Source of the DNA: Kribbella sp. ALI-6-A
Lineage (GTDB): Bacteria > Actinomycetota > Actinomycetes > Propionibacteriales > Kribbellaceae
Assembly (NCBI RefSeq): GCF_001984195.1
Contig: NZ_MTQN01000011.1
Span: forward strand, 62,001-126,000
Length of the DNA stretch: 64,000 nucleotides
Reading direction: 5' to 3'
Shown here: piece by piece, positions 52,033 to 60,982 of the stretch
Layout of the letters: each line of letters begins with the position of its first letter
Numbering within the stretch: position 1 is the stretch's first letter
Made by a program: the position numbers and the translations under genes
Notes under the pieces: model-generated
The model's input: the letters and a program-made list of their open reading frames with translations, nothing else
Told to the model about the DNA's origin: nothing
Databases searched by the model: none

Positions 52033-53150
52033 CCCGCGTCGACCAGGAGCGGGATGGCCATCTCGTCCTCGGTCAGCGAACCGTGGACGCCGATGAGCCC
52101 GGCCTCCTGCGGGAAGCGCGTTGAGGCGACCAGTGCGACCGGGCCGAGCGCGGCGACCACGACGTCGCCGATCCGCGGTGCGACCCGCTCCTCGACCGGG
52201 CCGAACCAGTCCCGCTCGACCGCTTCCGACCGGCACAGGACGAGCGCCTGGTCGCCGAGCAGCTCGCGGTAACGCTCGGCGACGTACGGCTCGGCGCCCG
52301 GTACGCAGTACAGGTGCCGGAACCGCGACTCGCCGCCGATCAGCCGTACGCCGTCGGACAGCGTCGGATCGGCGTCGAGATCGATCCGGTTCTCGGGCGC
52401 GATGTCGACCATGCCGTGATCGGCGACCACGACCAGTACGGCGTCGCGCGGCAGCGCCGACCGCACCCGCTGCGCGAACGAGTCGGCCGCGGTGAGCTCC
52501 TTGCGCCACTGCCAGGACTCGCAGCCCTGCATGTGGCCGATGTAGTCGAGCTGCGAGTCGTACACGTAGACCAGCGACGAACTGCCCTCGCGGCTGGCGA
52601 ACCTGGTCGCGTCCAGCCGGTCCTCGATCGTGTCGGCGCCCCGGTGCGCGCTGCCGCGGAACGCCGCCGCGGTCAGCCCGGACTTGTCGAACCGCGCCTT
52701 GCTGACGTTGCGCGTCGCGACGCCCGCGGCCGCCACCCGCTCGAACACCGTCGGGTGCGGCTGCCACCGGCGCGGATCGACCGGAGCATCCCAGGCGAGC
52801 GCGTTCAGCAGGGCGCCGGTCTCCGGCACGATCGCCGAGTAGCCGACGATCCCGTGCGCGCCCGGCGGAAGACCGGTGCCGAGACTGGTCAGGCTGGTCG
52901 CGGTCGTCGACGGTACGCCGGCCGTCAGCGGCCGGGCCTGCAACGAGCTGAGGTACGGCGCGAGCTCGGGATGACGGCGCAGCAGGTTCCAGCCGAGGCC
53001 GTCGAGCAGCAGTACGGCGTACCGGCTCGCCTGCGGCAAGCCGAGCTGGTTCTGCTCGCCCGGCACCGACAGCGCGCCGGCGACCGAGGGCAGGACGTCG
53101 GCGAGCGACCCGCCGCCGTAGGCGGGCAGGGTCGGCGTGGGGCCACTCAC
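52029..53150 (-). CDS. Alkaline phosphatase-family (nucleotide pyrophosphatase/phosphodiesterase-like) protein
   Basis: A 373-residue metal-dependent hydrolase. Metal ligands and nucleophile follow the superfamily: Asp in VLLLDGLGWN, Thr in GVPSTTATSLTSLGTG, Asp/His in YDSQLDYIGH and the late VVVADHGMVDI. There is no signal peptide, so it should act in the cytoplasm. It begins 5 bp after the DUF5998 gene in a shared unit; I recall the same pair in other actinobacteria. The natural substrate is not known. Confidence 0.88.
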   Translation of the reverse strand: MSGPTPTLPAYGGGSLADVLPSVAGALSVPGEQNQLGLPQASRYAVLLLDGLGWNLLRRHPELAPYLSSLQARPLTAGVPSTTATSLTSLGTGLPPGAHGIVGYSAIVPETGALLNALAWDAPVDPRRWQPHPTVFERVAAAGVATRNVSKARFDKSGLTAAAFRGSAHRGADTIEDRLDATRFASREGSSSLVYVYDSQLDYIGHMQGCESWQWRKELTAADSFAQRVRSALPRDAVLVVVADHGMVDIAPENRIDLDADPTLSDGVRLIGGESRFRHLYCVPGAEPYVAERYRELLGDQALVLCRSEAVERDWFGPVEERVAPRIGDVVVAALGPVALVASTRFPQEAGLIGVHGSLTEDEMAIPLLVDAG

Positions 53151-53155
53151 GACGA

Positions 53156-53776
53156 CTACCGGCTGGTCGCGAAGGACAGTGCGGCGGCGAAGTCGAGCAC
53201 CTGCTGGATCCCGGCCGGGCCGTCGGCGGCCGCGCTGATTCGCAACGAGATGTCGTCGGCGGCCACCGAGCCGGTGTAGCCGTGGTCGGCCTCGCAGTTC
53301 GGGTCGGCGCAGACGGCGGGCTCCAGGTCGATCCGGTTCACCATGCCCCAGCCGATCGTCAGCACCACCTCACCGCCGGCCGTCGCCGTGGCCGGGTCGG
53401 CCTTGCCGGAGGCGTAGCCGGCCGGGTTCGGGACGACGCGGTTGACCACGACGGCGTTCACCCGGTTCAGCGGGATCGCTTCGGTCGAGGTCGACGCGTA
53501 CGGCGCCCGGATCAGGTCGTCGGCGGCGTGCTCGTCGGTGTGCCCGACGATCAGCCGGCTCGGGGTCAGCGCCAGGATCGTGATGTGGCGCCGGACCTCG
53601 TCGCGGTCGAAGGTCGGTTCGTGCTGCAGCACGAAGGCCCGGATCGGTTCGTTGGCGATCGCGATCGCGAGCGAGTCCGTCACCACGTCGGGGTAGTAGC
53701 CGCACCGGTCGATCGCCTCGCGCAGAGCGGCGGAGACGTCCGTGAGTTCCGGGACCGGCGCATTCAGGTCACGCAT
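53156..53776 (-). CDS. DUF5998 family protein
   Basis: A 206-residue actinobacterial protein of unknown role. Conserved blocks are ALREAIDRCGYYPDVVTDSLAIAIA near the start, HTDEHAADD, and CADPNCEADHGYTGSVAADDISLRIS, where two Cys and a His might hold zinc. ATG 53776 is chosen because AAGGATGAGGG lies directly upstream. It is co-transcribed with the phosphatase-family gene, which is the only hint of function. Confidence 0.83.
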   Translation of the reverse strand: MRDLNAPVPELTDVSAALREAIDRCGYYPDVVTDSLAIAIANEPIRAFVLQHEPTFDRDEVRRHITILALTPSRLIVGHTDEHAADDLIRAPYASTSTEAIPLNRVNAVVVNRVVPNPAGYASGKADPATATAGGEVVLTIGWGMVNRIDLEPAVCADPNCEADHGYTGSVAADDISLRISAAADGPAGIQQVLDFAAALSFATSR

Positions 53777-53813
53777 GCCCTCATCCTTGCATGCGCCGGT
53801 CCCTTCGTTGCCG

Positions 53814-55721
53814 CTAACCCACGCTGGCCTTGCGCAGTACCGGCGCACCGGCCGCCCCGGCGACCGTGACCAGAATCAGCCCGACCACGACCTGACCGAA
53901 CAGCAACACGACTCCCGAACTGCCCTGGGTGATCACCTGGCCACCGCTCAGCACCAGGCCGCACAACGCTCCGAAGCCGACCACCGGCAGACCGACGCCG
54001 ACCACCGGTACGACGGCCGCCAGCCGGGACGCCCGCTCGATCACCGACAGCGGTACGCCGGACCGGCGCAGCGCCTTCGCGGGACCGGCCTGGTCCAGCG
54101 CCGTACCGACAGCTCCGGCGGCGGTCGACGCTGCGCCGGTCACGAAGACCACCCCGAGCAGCAGCGCGACACCGAGCCGCATGTCGAGGTAGAGCCCGGC
54201 CTGGTGCTCGTCGTGCTCCGCGTCGGTCAACGGCACTCTGCCCGGGACGAGGTCGTAGAGCACGGTCCGGACGCCTTCGCGGTCGTTGCTCGCGACCACG
54301 ATCTCGACGGCGTTGGTATCGGTCGTCACCTCACCCTGCAGGCCCGCCTTCGCGAGCCGGTCCTTCGCGTCCTGCGCGACGGCGGCTGTTGTGGCCGGTT
54401 TGGTGGAGAACTCGAACGTCGTGTCCCTGCCGTCGCTGTTCATGCCGTACGGCATGAACAGCGCGAGAAAGCCGGTGACGAATCCGCTCAGCACCAGCGC
54501 CGCGACCGGGCGGAACGCAGCCTTCGGGTCGTCGACGAGGCGACGGCCGGCCAGCAGCGCGACCGGGCCTTTCGCCGTACGGGCGAGGATCCGGCCGATC
54601 ACCTGGACGGCGAACGGGCCGACGACTCGCACCGCCAGCGCGCCGAAGCCGACGCCGATCACCAGCGGCAGCAGCGCTCCCCCGCTGCCGATCACGCCGA
54701 GCATCACCGGGCCGACCACGAGCAGAGCGAGCCGGAGCGGCGTGATGCCCTTGCGGGTCTGACCGCGGACGACGCCGAGCGGCGTGATGCTGACGCGTCC
54801 CAGTCCGATCAGGGCGCTGAGCACCGACAGCAGCGGTACGGCGACCAGGACGATCAGGACGAGCCACCAGCTGACGGTGAGGTCGTGCACGTACCAGCGG
54901 CCGCCGCCGAGCGGGATGCGGGCGATCAGCGGAGTGAGCGCGGTGTAGGCGAGCAGGCCGGCGACGGCGCCGAAGACCCCGAGGACGGCTTGCTCGACCG
55001 CACTCAGCAGCAGGACCTGACCACGGGTCGCGCCGGCGAGGCGGAGTGCGGCCAGTCGGTGCTCGCGTCGCTTCGCGGCGACGCCGGCCGCCTGACCGAC
55101 CAGGCTGAGCACCGGGAACAGGACCAGAGCGATGCCGAAGGCAACGAAGGCGAACAGGACCGCGATCCGCGCGTCGGTCGACGTACCGCGCCAGGTCTCG
55201 AGGTAGTTCGGCCGCTCGGTGGGCCGCATCCCCGGCGCGTCGGGCGCGAGGCCGCGGATCGCGATCAACTCGTCGGGTGAGGACAGACCGTCGCTGGAGA
55301 TGACGCCGGTCGGGTTGCCGATCTCGTAGCGCTTGCTGAGGTCGGGGCCCCAGAGCTTCGCCAGCGCGGGCGAGACGTACACCTCACCCGGCTTCGGCGC
55401 ATGCGGCAGACCTGGTGGAGGCGGAAGTTCGGCATTACGCCGGTCGTTGGTGATCGCGAGGTCGAGCCGCTGGAACGGCTTGCCGTCGACCATGTCGTCG
55501 ACGTTTCTGACCAAGCCGACCGCCTCGCGGCCGTCGCCGCCCACGCTGACCCGCCAGCCGATCCGGTCGTTGCGTTCGGACAGTCCCAGCGTGCCGGCGA
55601 TCAGGAACGTGATCAGCAGCGCGACGACCGCCGTCGCGCCGAACGCTGCCAGGTTCGCCGCCCGGCCGCCCGGTCCGGGTCTGCGCACGAACCGCAGCCC
55701 GAGCGAGGTCATCGGGTTCAT
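53814..55721 (-). CDS. FtsX-like ABC transporter permease
   Basis: A 635-residue permease with about ten helices and two FtsX domains, each preceded or followed by large outside loops, the layout of MacB/LolC-type exporters or mechanotransmission systems. Blocks such as RREHRLAALRLAGATRGQVLLLSAVEQAVLGVFGAVAG and GLYLDMRLGVALLLGVVFVTGAASTAAG are characteristic. It is coupled (ATGA) to the ATPase. A role in antimicrobial-peptide or lipid handling is possible, but no two-component system is next to it. Confidence 0.9.
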   Translation of the reverse strand: MNPMTSLGLRFVRRPGPGGRAANLAAFGATAVVALLITFLIAGTLGLSERNDRIGWRVSVGGDGREAVGLVRNVDDMVDGKPFQRLDLAITNDRRNAELPPPPGLPHAPKPGEVYVSPALAKLWGPDLSKRYEIGNPTGVISSDGLSSPDELIAIRGLAPDAPGMRPTERPNYLETWRGTSTDARIAVLFAFVAFGIALVLFPVLSLVGQAAGVAAKRREHRLAALRLAGATRGQVLLLSAVEQAVLGVFGAVAGLLAYTALTPLIARIPLGGGRWYVHDLTVSWWLVLIVLVAVPLLSVLSALIGLGRVSITPLGVVRGQTRKGITPLRLALLVVGPVMLGVIGSGGALLPLVIGVGFGALAVRVVGPFAVQVIGRILARTAKGPVALLAGRRLVDDPKAAFRPVAALVLSGFVTGFLALFMPYGMNSDGRDTTFEFSTKPATTAAVAQDAKDRLAKAGLQGEVTTDTNAVEIVVASNDREGVRTVLYDLVPGRVPLTDAEHDEHQAGLYLDMRLGVALLLGVVFVTGAASTAAGAVGTALDQAGPAKALRRSGVPLSVIERASRLAAVVPVVGVGLPVVGFGALCGLVLSGGQVITQGSSGVVLLFGQVVVGLILVTVAGAAGAPVLRKASVG

Positions 55722-56431
55722 CGCTCGCTCACCCGGCCGTCCACGATCCGTACGACGCGGTGGCAGCGCGCGGCGACCGCGTCGTCGTGCGTCACGACCA
55801 CCACGGCCGCACCCCGATGCGTCGCGGCACCCACCAGCAGATCGATCACCTGCGCACCGGTCGCCGCGTCGAGTGCCCCCGTCGGCTCGTCGGCAAATAC
55901 CGCCTGCGGCTCGCCCACCAACGCCCGAGCGATCGCGACCCGCTGAGCCTGACCTCCCGACAACTCCCCCGGCCGGCGGTTCGCTTCGTTGGCCAACCCC
56001 ACCTGCGCCAACATCCCCCGCGCCCGCGTCACCGCCTCCCGGCGCGACACCCCGTCCACCATCAACGGCAGCGCCACGTTCTCATCCGCCGGCAGCTCCG
56101 CCAGCAGTTGATTGTCCTGAAACACGAACCCCAACCGCCGCCGCCGGAGCACGGTCCGCTGAGCGTCATTCAGCTGATCCACCCGCTCTCCCCCGAGCCA
56201 CACCTCTCCCTGGTCCGGCGTCAGGATCCCCGCCAGCACATGCAGCAACGTCGTCTTGCCGTTGCCACTGGGCCCCATCACCGCCAGCGCCTCCCCCGGC
56301 CGGACGGCGACGTCCACCCCCGCCAAACCGACAACCTCTCCGTAGTACTTCACCAGCCCCCGCCCGGCCAGCGCCGGGTAGCTGTTGCTCGGAACGGGGA
56401 CCTGCATCATCTGAGGACTGGGCTGCGTCAT
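55718..56431 (-). CDS. ABC transporter ATP-binding protein (MacB/LolD type)
   Basis: A 237-residue ATPase. Walker A is GPSGNGKTT, the Q-loop is FVFQDNQLLAELPADENVALPL, the signature is LSGGQAQRVAIARAL and Walker B is AVFADEPTGALD, with the H-loop in VVVVTHDDAVAARC. This matches MacB/LolD-type partners of FtsX-like permeases, the next gene. ATG 56431 has GGAGG 9 nt upstream. Confidence 0.93.
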   Translation of the reverse strand: MTQPSPQMMQVPVPSNSYPALAGRGLVKYYGEVVGLAGVDVAVRPGEALAVMGPSGNGKTTLLHVLAGILTPDQGEVWLGGERVDQLNDAQRTVLRRRRLGFVFQDNQLLAELPADENVALPLMVDGVSRREAVTRARGMLAQVGLANEANRRPGELSGGQAQRVAIARALVGEPQAVFADEPTGALDAATGAQVIDLLVGAATHRGAAVVVVTHDDAVAARCHRVVRIVDGRVSER

Positions 56432-56684
56432 ACCCCAAACCCTCCCGCCAACAGCCTGCCAATACGTCGGCCCTTGGTCCCGTCCTCCGGTCGCCCTTCG
56501 GTCGTCGAACCAGCACTTGCTGTAGTCCCTGGGTAGTACGCGGGGGCAGACGATCGTTCGCCACTGCTAAGTTCTGCGAACCGCTCGCGCGTTCGACACG
56601 GTGATCGCCGCCCATTCCTGGCACGGATCGACCCGGGCGCCGGCACTACGTGCGCCGCAGCCACCCAGCAATTCTCGAGATGGC

Positions 56685-57713
56685 TCAGGCCTCGAACGCC
56701 GACGGATACGCGTCTCGGTAGCTCGGCAGGCGGCCGGCCGGCGACTCGACCGTTTCAGCGGCCAGTACGGCGTGCACGACCGCTCGGGTGAGGGCGCGGG
56801 ATGCGGCTGCGTAGATCCTCTCGAGTTGGGCGAGGGCGGCGGGGTCCGTGACGGTGAGGCGCGGGGTGTCTTTCGGCGCGGTGGAGGCGCCGAAGATCGA
56901 GTCGCCGTCGAGCAGGGTGTGGACGGGATCGATGGAGCGGGCCAGGCCGTCGTGGGCGATCATCGCGAGACGCTTGGCGGCGGCTTTGTCGAGGGGTGCG
57001 TCGGTGGCGACGACGGCGATGACCGTGTTCATGGCGGGGGCCGCAGGTGGGGGTGGTGGCGGCTCGGTGGGGGTTCTCAGATCGCCGAACTCGTTGTCCA
57101 GGGCAGCATGCTCGCCGAGGAGGCGGCCGGTTGGGGAGACTGCGGAGCCGACCGCGTTGACGATGGCCAACGCTCCCACCGTGGTTCCGTCCTCCAGTAC
57201 GACGCTGGCGGTGCCGGTGCCGCCTTTGAGGGCGCCCGCCCGGGCTCCCGCGCCGGCGCCATGGTTGCCTTGGGCAACAGGGCCGTCATGGGCGGCGGCG
57301 ATGGCGTCGCGACCCCACTCGGCGGTCGGGCGGGCGGTGAAGGAGCCGCCGCGGCCGAGGTCGAGGATGACGGCGGCGGGGACGATGGGGACGACGTCGT
57401 GGTCACCAGGGCCGACACGTACCCCTTCGCCGCGGAACTCCAGCCAGGACATGACGCCGCCGGCCGTGTCCAGGCCGTAAGCGCTCCCTCCGGTGAGCAC
57501 GATCGCGTTGACACCGGGATTGGAGTTCACCGGGTCGAGCAGGTCGGTCTCGCGGGTGCCGGGCGCACCGCCGCGCACATCGACGCCGGCGACCGCCGCA
57601 CCGGGGAAGTAGACGACCGTGGTGCCGGTCAGGTACGGCGGGTCGGTGCGTTCGACCTGGCCGACCAGGACGCCGGGGACATCGGTGATCGCGTTGTGCG
57701 GGCCTGGCTGCAT
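56685..57713 (-). CDS. P1 family peptidase (DmpA/S58-type, self-cleaving)
   Basis: A 342-residue Ntn-hydrolase-like protein. NAITDVPGVLVGQVERTDPPYLTGTTVVY is the family's N-terminal motif. VLTGGSAYGLDTAGGVMSWLEFRGEGV and GALKGGTGTASVVLEDGTTVGALAIVNAVG are core blocks, the latter near the site where DmpA relatives split themselves to free the nucleophile. Members cut beta-peptides or D-amino-acid amides, or act in amide turnover. A run of eight Pro or nearly so (TEPPPPPPAAP) marks the linker. It stands alone. Confidence 0.87.
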   Translation of the reverse strand: MQPGPHNAITDVPGVLVGQVERTDPPYLTGTTVVYFPGAAVAGVDVRGGAPGTRETDLLDPVNSNPGVNAIVLTGGSAYGLDTAGGVMSWLEFRGEGVRVGPGDHDVVPIVPAAVILDLGRGGSFTARPTAEWGRDAIAAAHDGPVAQGNHGAGAGARAGALKGGTGTASVVLEDGTTVGALAIVNAVGSAVSPTGRLLGEHAALDNEFGDLRTPTEPPPPPPAAPAMNTVIAVVATDAPLDKAAAKRLAMIAHDGLARSIDPVHTLLDGDSIFGASTAPKDTPRLTVTDPAALAQLERIYAAASRALTRAVVHAVLAAETVESPAGRLPSYRDAYPSAFEA

Positions 57714-57742
57714 GGATCCGTCATAGCACCCTGGGTAGGGTC

Positions 57743-58366
57743 TCAGGCCGGCGACGGGCGGAGGAGTCCGTCGAGGGCGGTCTGCAGGATCGGTTCGACG
57801 TACTCGGCGTCGCCGTTGATCGTTGCGATGGCGACGACCATGTCGAAGACCTGCTCGAGGGTGAGATCCTTGCGCACCTCCCCCGCCTCTTGGGCCGCGG
57901 CGAGCAGTGGCCGGCCCGCGGCGAGTCCGGCCGCGCGGCCGTCACCGAAGACCGCTTCGTCTCCACCGAGCTGCGTCAGCAGTTCGGTCGCGACCTCGCG
58001 CTTGGCGGTGATGAAAGCGAAGAACCGCCACAGCCACATCCGCAGCGCGGCCGCTGGAGTCTCACCCTCGGAAGCAGCGATCCCGGCGGCCTCGCACAGC
58101 GCCGTCACCTCGTCGGCGTAGACGGCTTCGAGCAGCTCGCGGCGGCTCGGGAAGTTCCGGTACAGCGTCGCCATTCCCACACCGGCGCGCCGCGAGACCG
58201 CGGCCATCGACGTCTCGCCGCCTTCACTGAACGCCGCGCGGGCCGCCGCGAGGATCTTGTCGCGGTTCCGCCGGGCGTCCGCCCGCCGCGCCGGGGCAGC
58301 ACCCAGGCCCTTGGCTGCCCCGCCAGGACACTCGACTTCCCCAGACTCGCCGGCTCTCGCGCTCAC
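57743..58366 (-). CDS. TetR-family transcriptional regulator
   Basis: A regulator of 207 residues from GTG 58366. The helix-turn-helix is RRNRDKILAAARAAFSEGGETSMAAVSRRAGVGMATLYRNFPSRRELLEAVY, and the C-terminal ligand domain is of the common TetR_C type. An upstream start at 58390 is possible. It is divergent from the aldo/keto reductase; the gap holds two copies of a 21-bp element, so it likely represses itself and that gene. Confidence 0.9.
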   Translation of the reverse strand: MSARAGESGEVECPGGAAKGLGAAPARRADARRNRDKILAAARAAFSEGGETSMAAVSRRAGVGMATLYRNFPSRRELLEAVYADEVTALCEAAGIAASEGETPAAALRMWLWRFFAFITAKREVATELLTQLGGDEAVFGDGRAAGLAAGRPLLAAAQEAGEVRKDLTLEQVFDMVVAIATINGDAEYVEPILQTALDGLLRPSPA

Positions 58367-58422
58367 CGCTCGGCGCCCCTGGATCCACACCCGCGGGCAG
58401 CACTCGGCACAGACGTCTCTTG

Positions 58423-58470
58423 TAAGTGGATAGCCTCTCCGTTACTGTCTAAGTGGACAGCCTCTCCGTT
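58423..58470. promoter_or_regulatory. Duplicated 21-bp TetR-type operator
   Basis: TAAGTGGA(T/C)AGCCTCTCCGTT occurs at 58423-58443 and 58450-58470, 27 bp apart, 20 of 21 bases equal. Each copy contains the dyad GGA-N-AG-N-CT-N-TCC. It lies between divergent TetR and aldo/keto reductase genes and ends 42 bp before the reductase. Confidence 0.75.
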
Positions 58471-58511
58471 CATGCTCCGGAGACTACCCCACTCAGCGAA
58501 AGAGAACCCTC

Positions 58512-59531
58512 ATGGACTACCGCCCACTGGGCCGTACCGGGATCACCGTCAGCGAGCTGTGCCTCGGCGCGATGATGTTCGGTGCCGCCGGCAATTCCGA
58601 TCACGACGACTCGATCCGGATCATCCACCGCGCGCTCGACGCCGGGATCAACTTCATCGACACCGCGGACATCTACTCGGCCGGCGAGTCCGAGGAGATC
58701 GTCGGCAAGGCACTGGCCGGGCGTCGCGACGACATCGTGCTCGCCACCAAGGTCGGACTGCCGTTCGACGAGGATCCCAACCACCGCGGCGCCTCCCGCC
58801 GCTGGATCATCGAGTCGGTCGACCGCTCGCTGCGGCGGCTCGGCACCGACTGGATCGACCTTTACCAGATCCACCGCCTCGACCCGGACGTCGACATCGA
58901 CGAGACCCTCGGCGCGCTGTCGGACCTGGTCAGCCAGGGCAAGATCCGCGCGTTCGGCGCCTCCACCGTCCCGGCGTCGCAGATCGTCGAGGCGCAGTGG
59001 ACCGCCGAGCGACGCGGCAGAGAGCGCTTTCGCACCGAGCAACCGCCGTACTCGATGCTCGCTCGCGCGATCGAGAACGACGTCCTGCCGACCTGCCTGC
59101 GCTACGGGATGGGCGTGCTCACCTACAGCCCGCTCGCGATGGGCTGGCTGTCCGGGCGCTACCGCACGGACCAGGCAGTGCCCGAGTCCGCCCGGGCAGC
59201 GCGCTTCCCGGCGCGATGGGATCTCGGCCTCGAGGTCAACCAGCGCAAGCTCGCGGCCGCCGACGCGCTCGCGACGCTGGCCGAGGAAGCAGGGATGACG
59301 CTGATCGAGCTGGCGATCGCGTTCGTCGTTCGGCATCCCGCGGTCACCTCCGCGATCATCGGGCCGCGCACGCTGGAGCACCTCGAGTCGCAGCTGCCGG
59401 CCGCCGACGTCGAGCTGTCCACCGACGTGCTCGACCGGATCGACGAGATCGTGCCGCCCGGCGTGACCATCCACCCCGAAGACAACATGTCGTTCACGAA
59501 CGCGCTCAGCCCGGCGATGCGGCGGCGCTGA
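58512..59531 (+). CDS. Aldo/keto reductase
   Basis: A 339-residue NADPH-dependent reductase with the full tetrad: Asp50 and Tyr55 (FIDTADIYSAGESE), Lys80 (LATKVG) and His121 (DLYQIHRLDP). The C-terminal SAIIGPRTLEHLESQLPA binds the cofactor phosphate. It probably reduces an aldehyde or ketone and is induced by the TetR ligand. GAGAACC stands before the ATG. A GAGAGCGCT core lies in frame at 59020-59028. Confidence 0.92.
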   Translation: MDYRPLGRTGITVSELCLGAMMFGAAGNSDHDDSIRIIHRALDAGINFIDTADIYSAGESEEIVGKALAGRRDDIVLATKVGLPFDEDPNHRGASRRWIIESVDRSLRRLGTDWIDLYQIHRLDPDVDIDETLGALSDLVSQGKIRAFGASTVPASQIVEAQWTAERRGRERFRTEQPPYSMLARAIENDVLPTCLRYGMGVLTYSPLAMGWLSGRYRTDQAVPESARAARFPARWDLGLEVNQRKLAAADALATLAEEAGMTLIELAIAFVVRHPAVTSAIIGPRTLEHLESQLPAADVELSTDVLDRIDEIVPPGVTIHPEDNMSFTNALSPAMRRR

Positions 59532-59551
59532 AAATCGGTTGCAGCCCGCCT

Positions 59552-59557
59552 TAGCGT
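59552..59557 (+). promoter_or_regulatory. -10-like element of a leaderless promoter
   Basis: TAGCGT ends 7 nt before the ATG of the DUF2087 gene, matching the arrangement at 9446 and 12268. Confidence 0.45.
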
Positions 59558-59564
59558 GGAAGGC

Positions 59565-60077
59565 ATGAACGCCGATCAACTCTGCGGACTGCTGGCCGAA
59601 CCGTCCCGCCTCAAGGTGTACTCCGCCGTCGTGCTCGGCGCCGGGACTCCGGATCAGGTCGCGGAACGAACCGGGCTCGGACCCGCGGTCGTCGGGAAGG
59701 CGCTCCAGCGGTTGTTCAAGAGCGAGCTGGTCGTTGCTGACAGCAACGGCTTACGAGCCGACGAAAGCGTGTTCAAGAACGCCGTACGGACGGGCCGGCC
59801 GGAGCGGGAACCGCTGTCCGCCGATCCGGAGCGGGACAACGTGCTGCGCTCGTTCGTCCGGGACGGACGGCTGACGCACTTCCCGACGGTCCCGGCCAAG
59901 TTCCGGGTCGTGCTGGAGTATCTGGCCGGCTCGTTCGAGACCGGCGTGCAGTACCCGGAGAGCGCGGTCAACGAGATCCTCCAGCGCTGGCACGACGACT
60001 ACGCGACGCTGCGTCGTCAGCTGGTCGACTACGGCTTCCTGACCCGGGCCGACGCGGTCTACAGCCGCGCGGCCTGA
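59565..60077 (+). CDS. DUF2087 domain-containing helix-turn-helix protein
   Basis: A 170-residue protein. The N-terminal ArsR-like winged helix (about 1-55: LCGLLAEPSRLKVYSAVVLGAGTPDQVAERTGLGPAVVGKALQRL) is followed by a DUF2087 domain (about 95-165: RLTHFPTVPAKFRVVLEYLAGSFETGVQYPESAVNEILQRWHDDYATLRRQLVDYGFLTR). It is likely a transcription factor of unknown target. ATG 59565 is chosen; a GTG three codons earlier is possible. It overlaps the convergent kinase by 19 bp. Confidence 0.85.
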   Translation: MNADQLCGLLAEPSRLKVYSAVVLGAGTPDQVAERTGLGPAVVGKALQRLFKSELVVADSNGLRADESVFKNAVRTGRPEREPLSADPERDNVLRSFVRDGRLTHFPTVPAKFRVVLEYLAGSFETGVQYPESAVNEILQRWHDDYATLRRQLVDYGFLTRADAVYSRAA

Positions 60078-60982
60078 GCCGCAGCCCGTTCCAGTACGCC
60101 GGGCGCCGGCACCGACCGGATCTGCTGAACGATCTGGCTGCGGGCGAACTCCCGGTGCTCGGCGGCGAGCTCCGGGTCGAGCGAATCGTTCACCTGCACG
60201 TGCAGATAGTTCAGCATGATCGCCAACCCGGCCGCGAATCCTTCCGGCTCGGTGATCAGCCCAGGACCACCCGCCGACCGGTACGCCGCGACGATGCGTC
60301 GTACGGCGTGCTCGTCGGTGAGGTGGTTGATCAGCAGGAAGCTCAACTCCTGGGTCGCGGACATCGGCCCGACGTTGTCCCAGTCGACCAGACAGGGGCC
60401 GTCGGCACCGATCAGCACGTTCGACGGCGCGAGGTCCCGGTGGCACCAGATCAGGTTGTCCACCGGGGCCGCGTTCACGAGTTCGGTGAGCTCGACGAGC
60501 CGGGGCACGGCCGGGGCCACCGCGGGTTCGCGCTCGGCCAGGGCCGGCCAGTCGACGTGGACGCGGCAGTAGAAGTCCTGCGGCTCCAGCGGCCCTTCGG
60601 TCCAGGCCACCTTGTGCATGGTTGCCGCCTGCTCCGCGAGCCAGCCCAGAGACTCGTCGCCCGGCACCGTGCCGTCCACCCACTCGTAAAGCCGCCAGCC
60701 GTCGGCGACGTACGCGCCGGCTGGAGTGGTGAGCGGCTCAGGGCTGCGCACGCCACAGGCCGCGCGGAACGCGATCTCCAGCCGGACGCGCTGCTCGTCG
60801 GGAGGAGTCCAGAACGCCTCCTTGGCAGCGAACACCCCGGCCCGGGTCTCGAGTCGCCAGACAGCTCCCATGGCGCCGCGCGCAATACGCTCGAAGGCAA
60901 CCGCCCGACCGAGCCCGAAGGCGTCGGCCAACGCCTGAGCCGCGCCACCTACCCCAAACGAAGCCGTTTCCGGCGCACTCAT
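60059..60982 (-). CDS. Aminoglycoside phosphotransferase (APH)-family kinase
   Basis: A 307-residue kinase-fold protein. The ATP Lys is in GVFAAKEAFW, the catalytic loop is WCHRDLAPSNVLIG, and the metal-binding Asp is in LVDWDNVGP. Its ATG overlaps the stop of the GNAT/acyl-CoA synthetase gene (ATGA), so the two are made together. The substrate is unknown; a housekeeping metabolite is more likely than an antibiotic. Confidence 0.85.
   Translation of the reverse strand: MSAPETASFGVGGAAQALADAFGLGRAVAFERIARGAMGAVWRLETRAGVFAAKEAFWTPPDEQRVRLEIAFRAACGVRSPEPLTTPAGAYVADGWRLYEWVDGTVPGDESLGWLAEQAATMHKVAWTEGPLEPQDFYCRVHVDWPALAEREPAVAPAVPRLVELTELVNAAPVDNLIWCHRDLAPSNVLIGADGPCLVDWDNVGPMSATQELSFLLINHLTDEHAVRRIVAAYRSAGGPGLITEPEGFAAGLAIMLNYLHVQVNDSLDPELAAEHREFARSQIVQQIRSVPAPGVLERAAAQAARL

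Noticed and set aside
56432-56684. Possible small gene between the ABC ATPase and P1 peptidase
   Set aside because: The only open frames are Arg/Ser-rich without start signals; the 253-bp gap shows no other structure.
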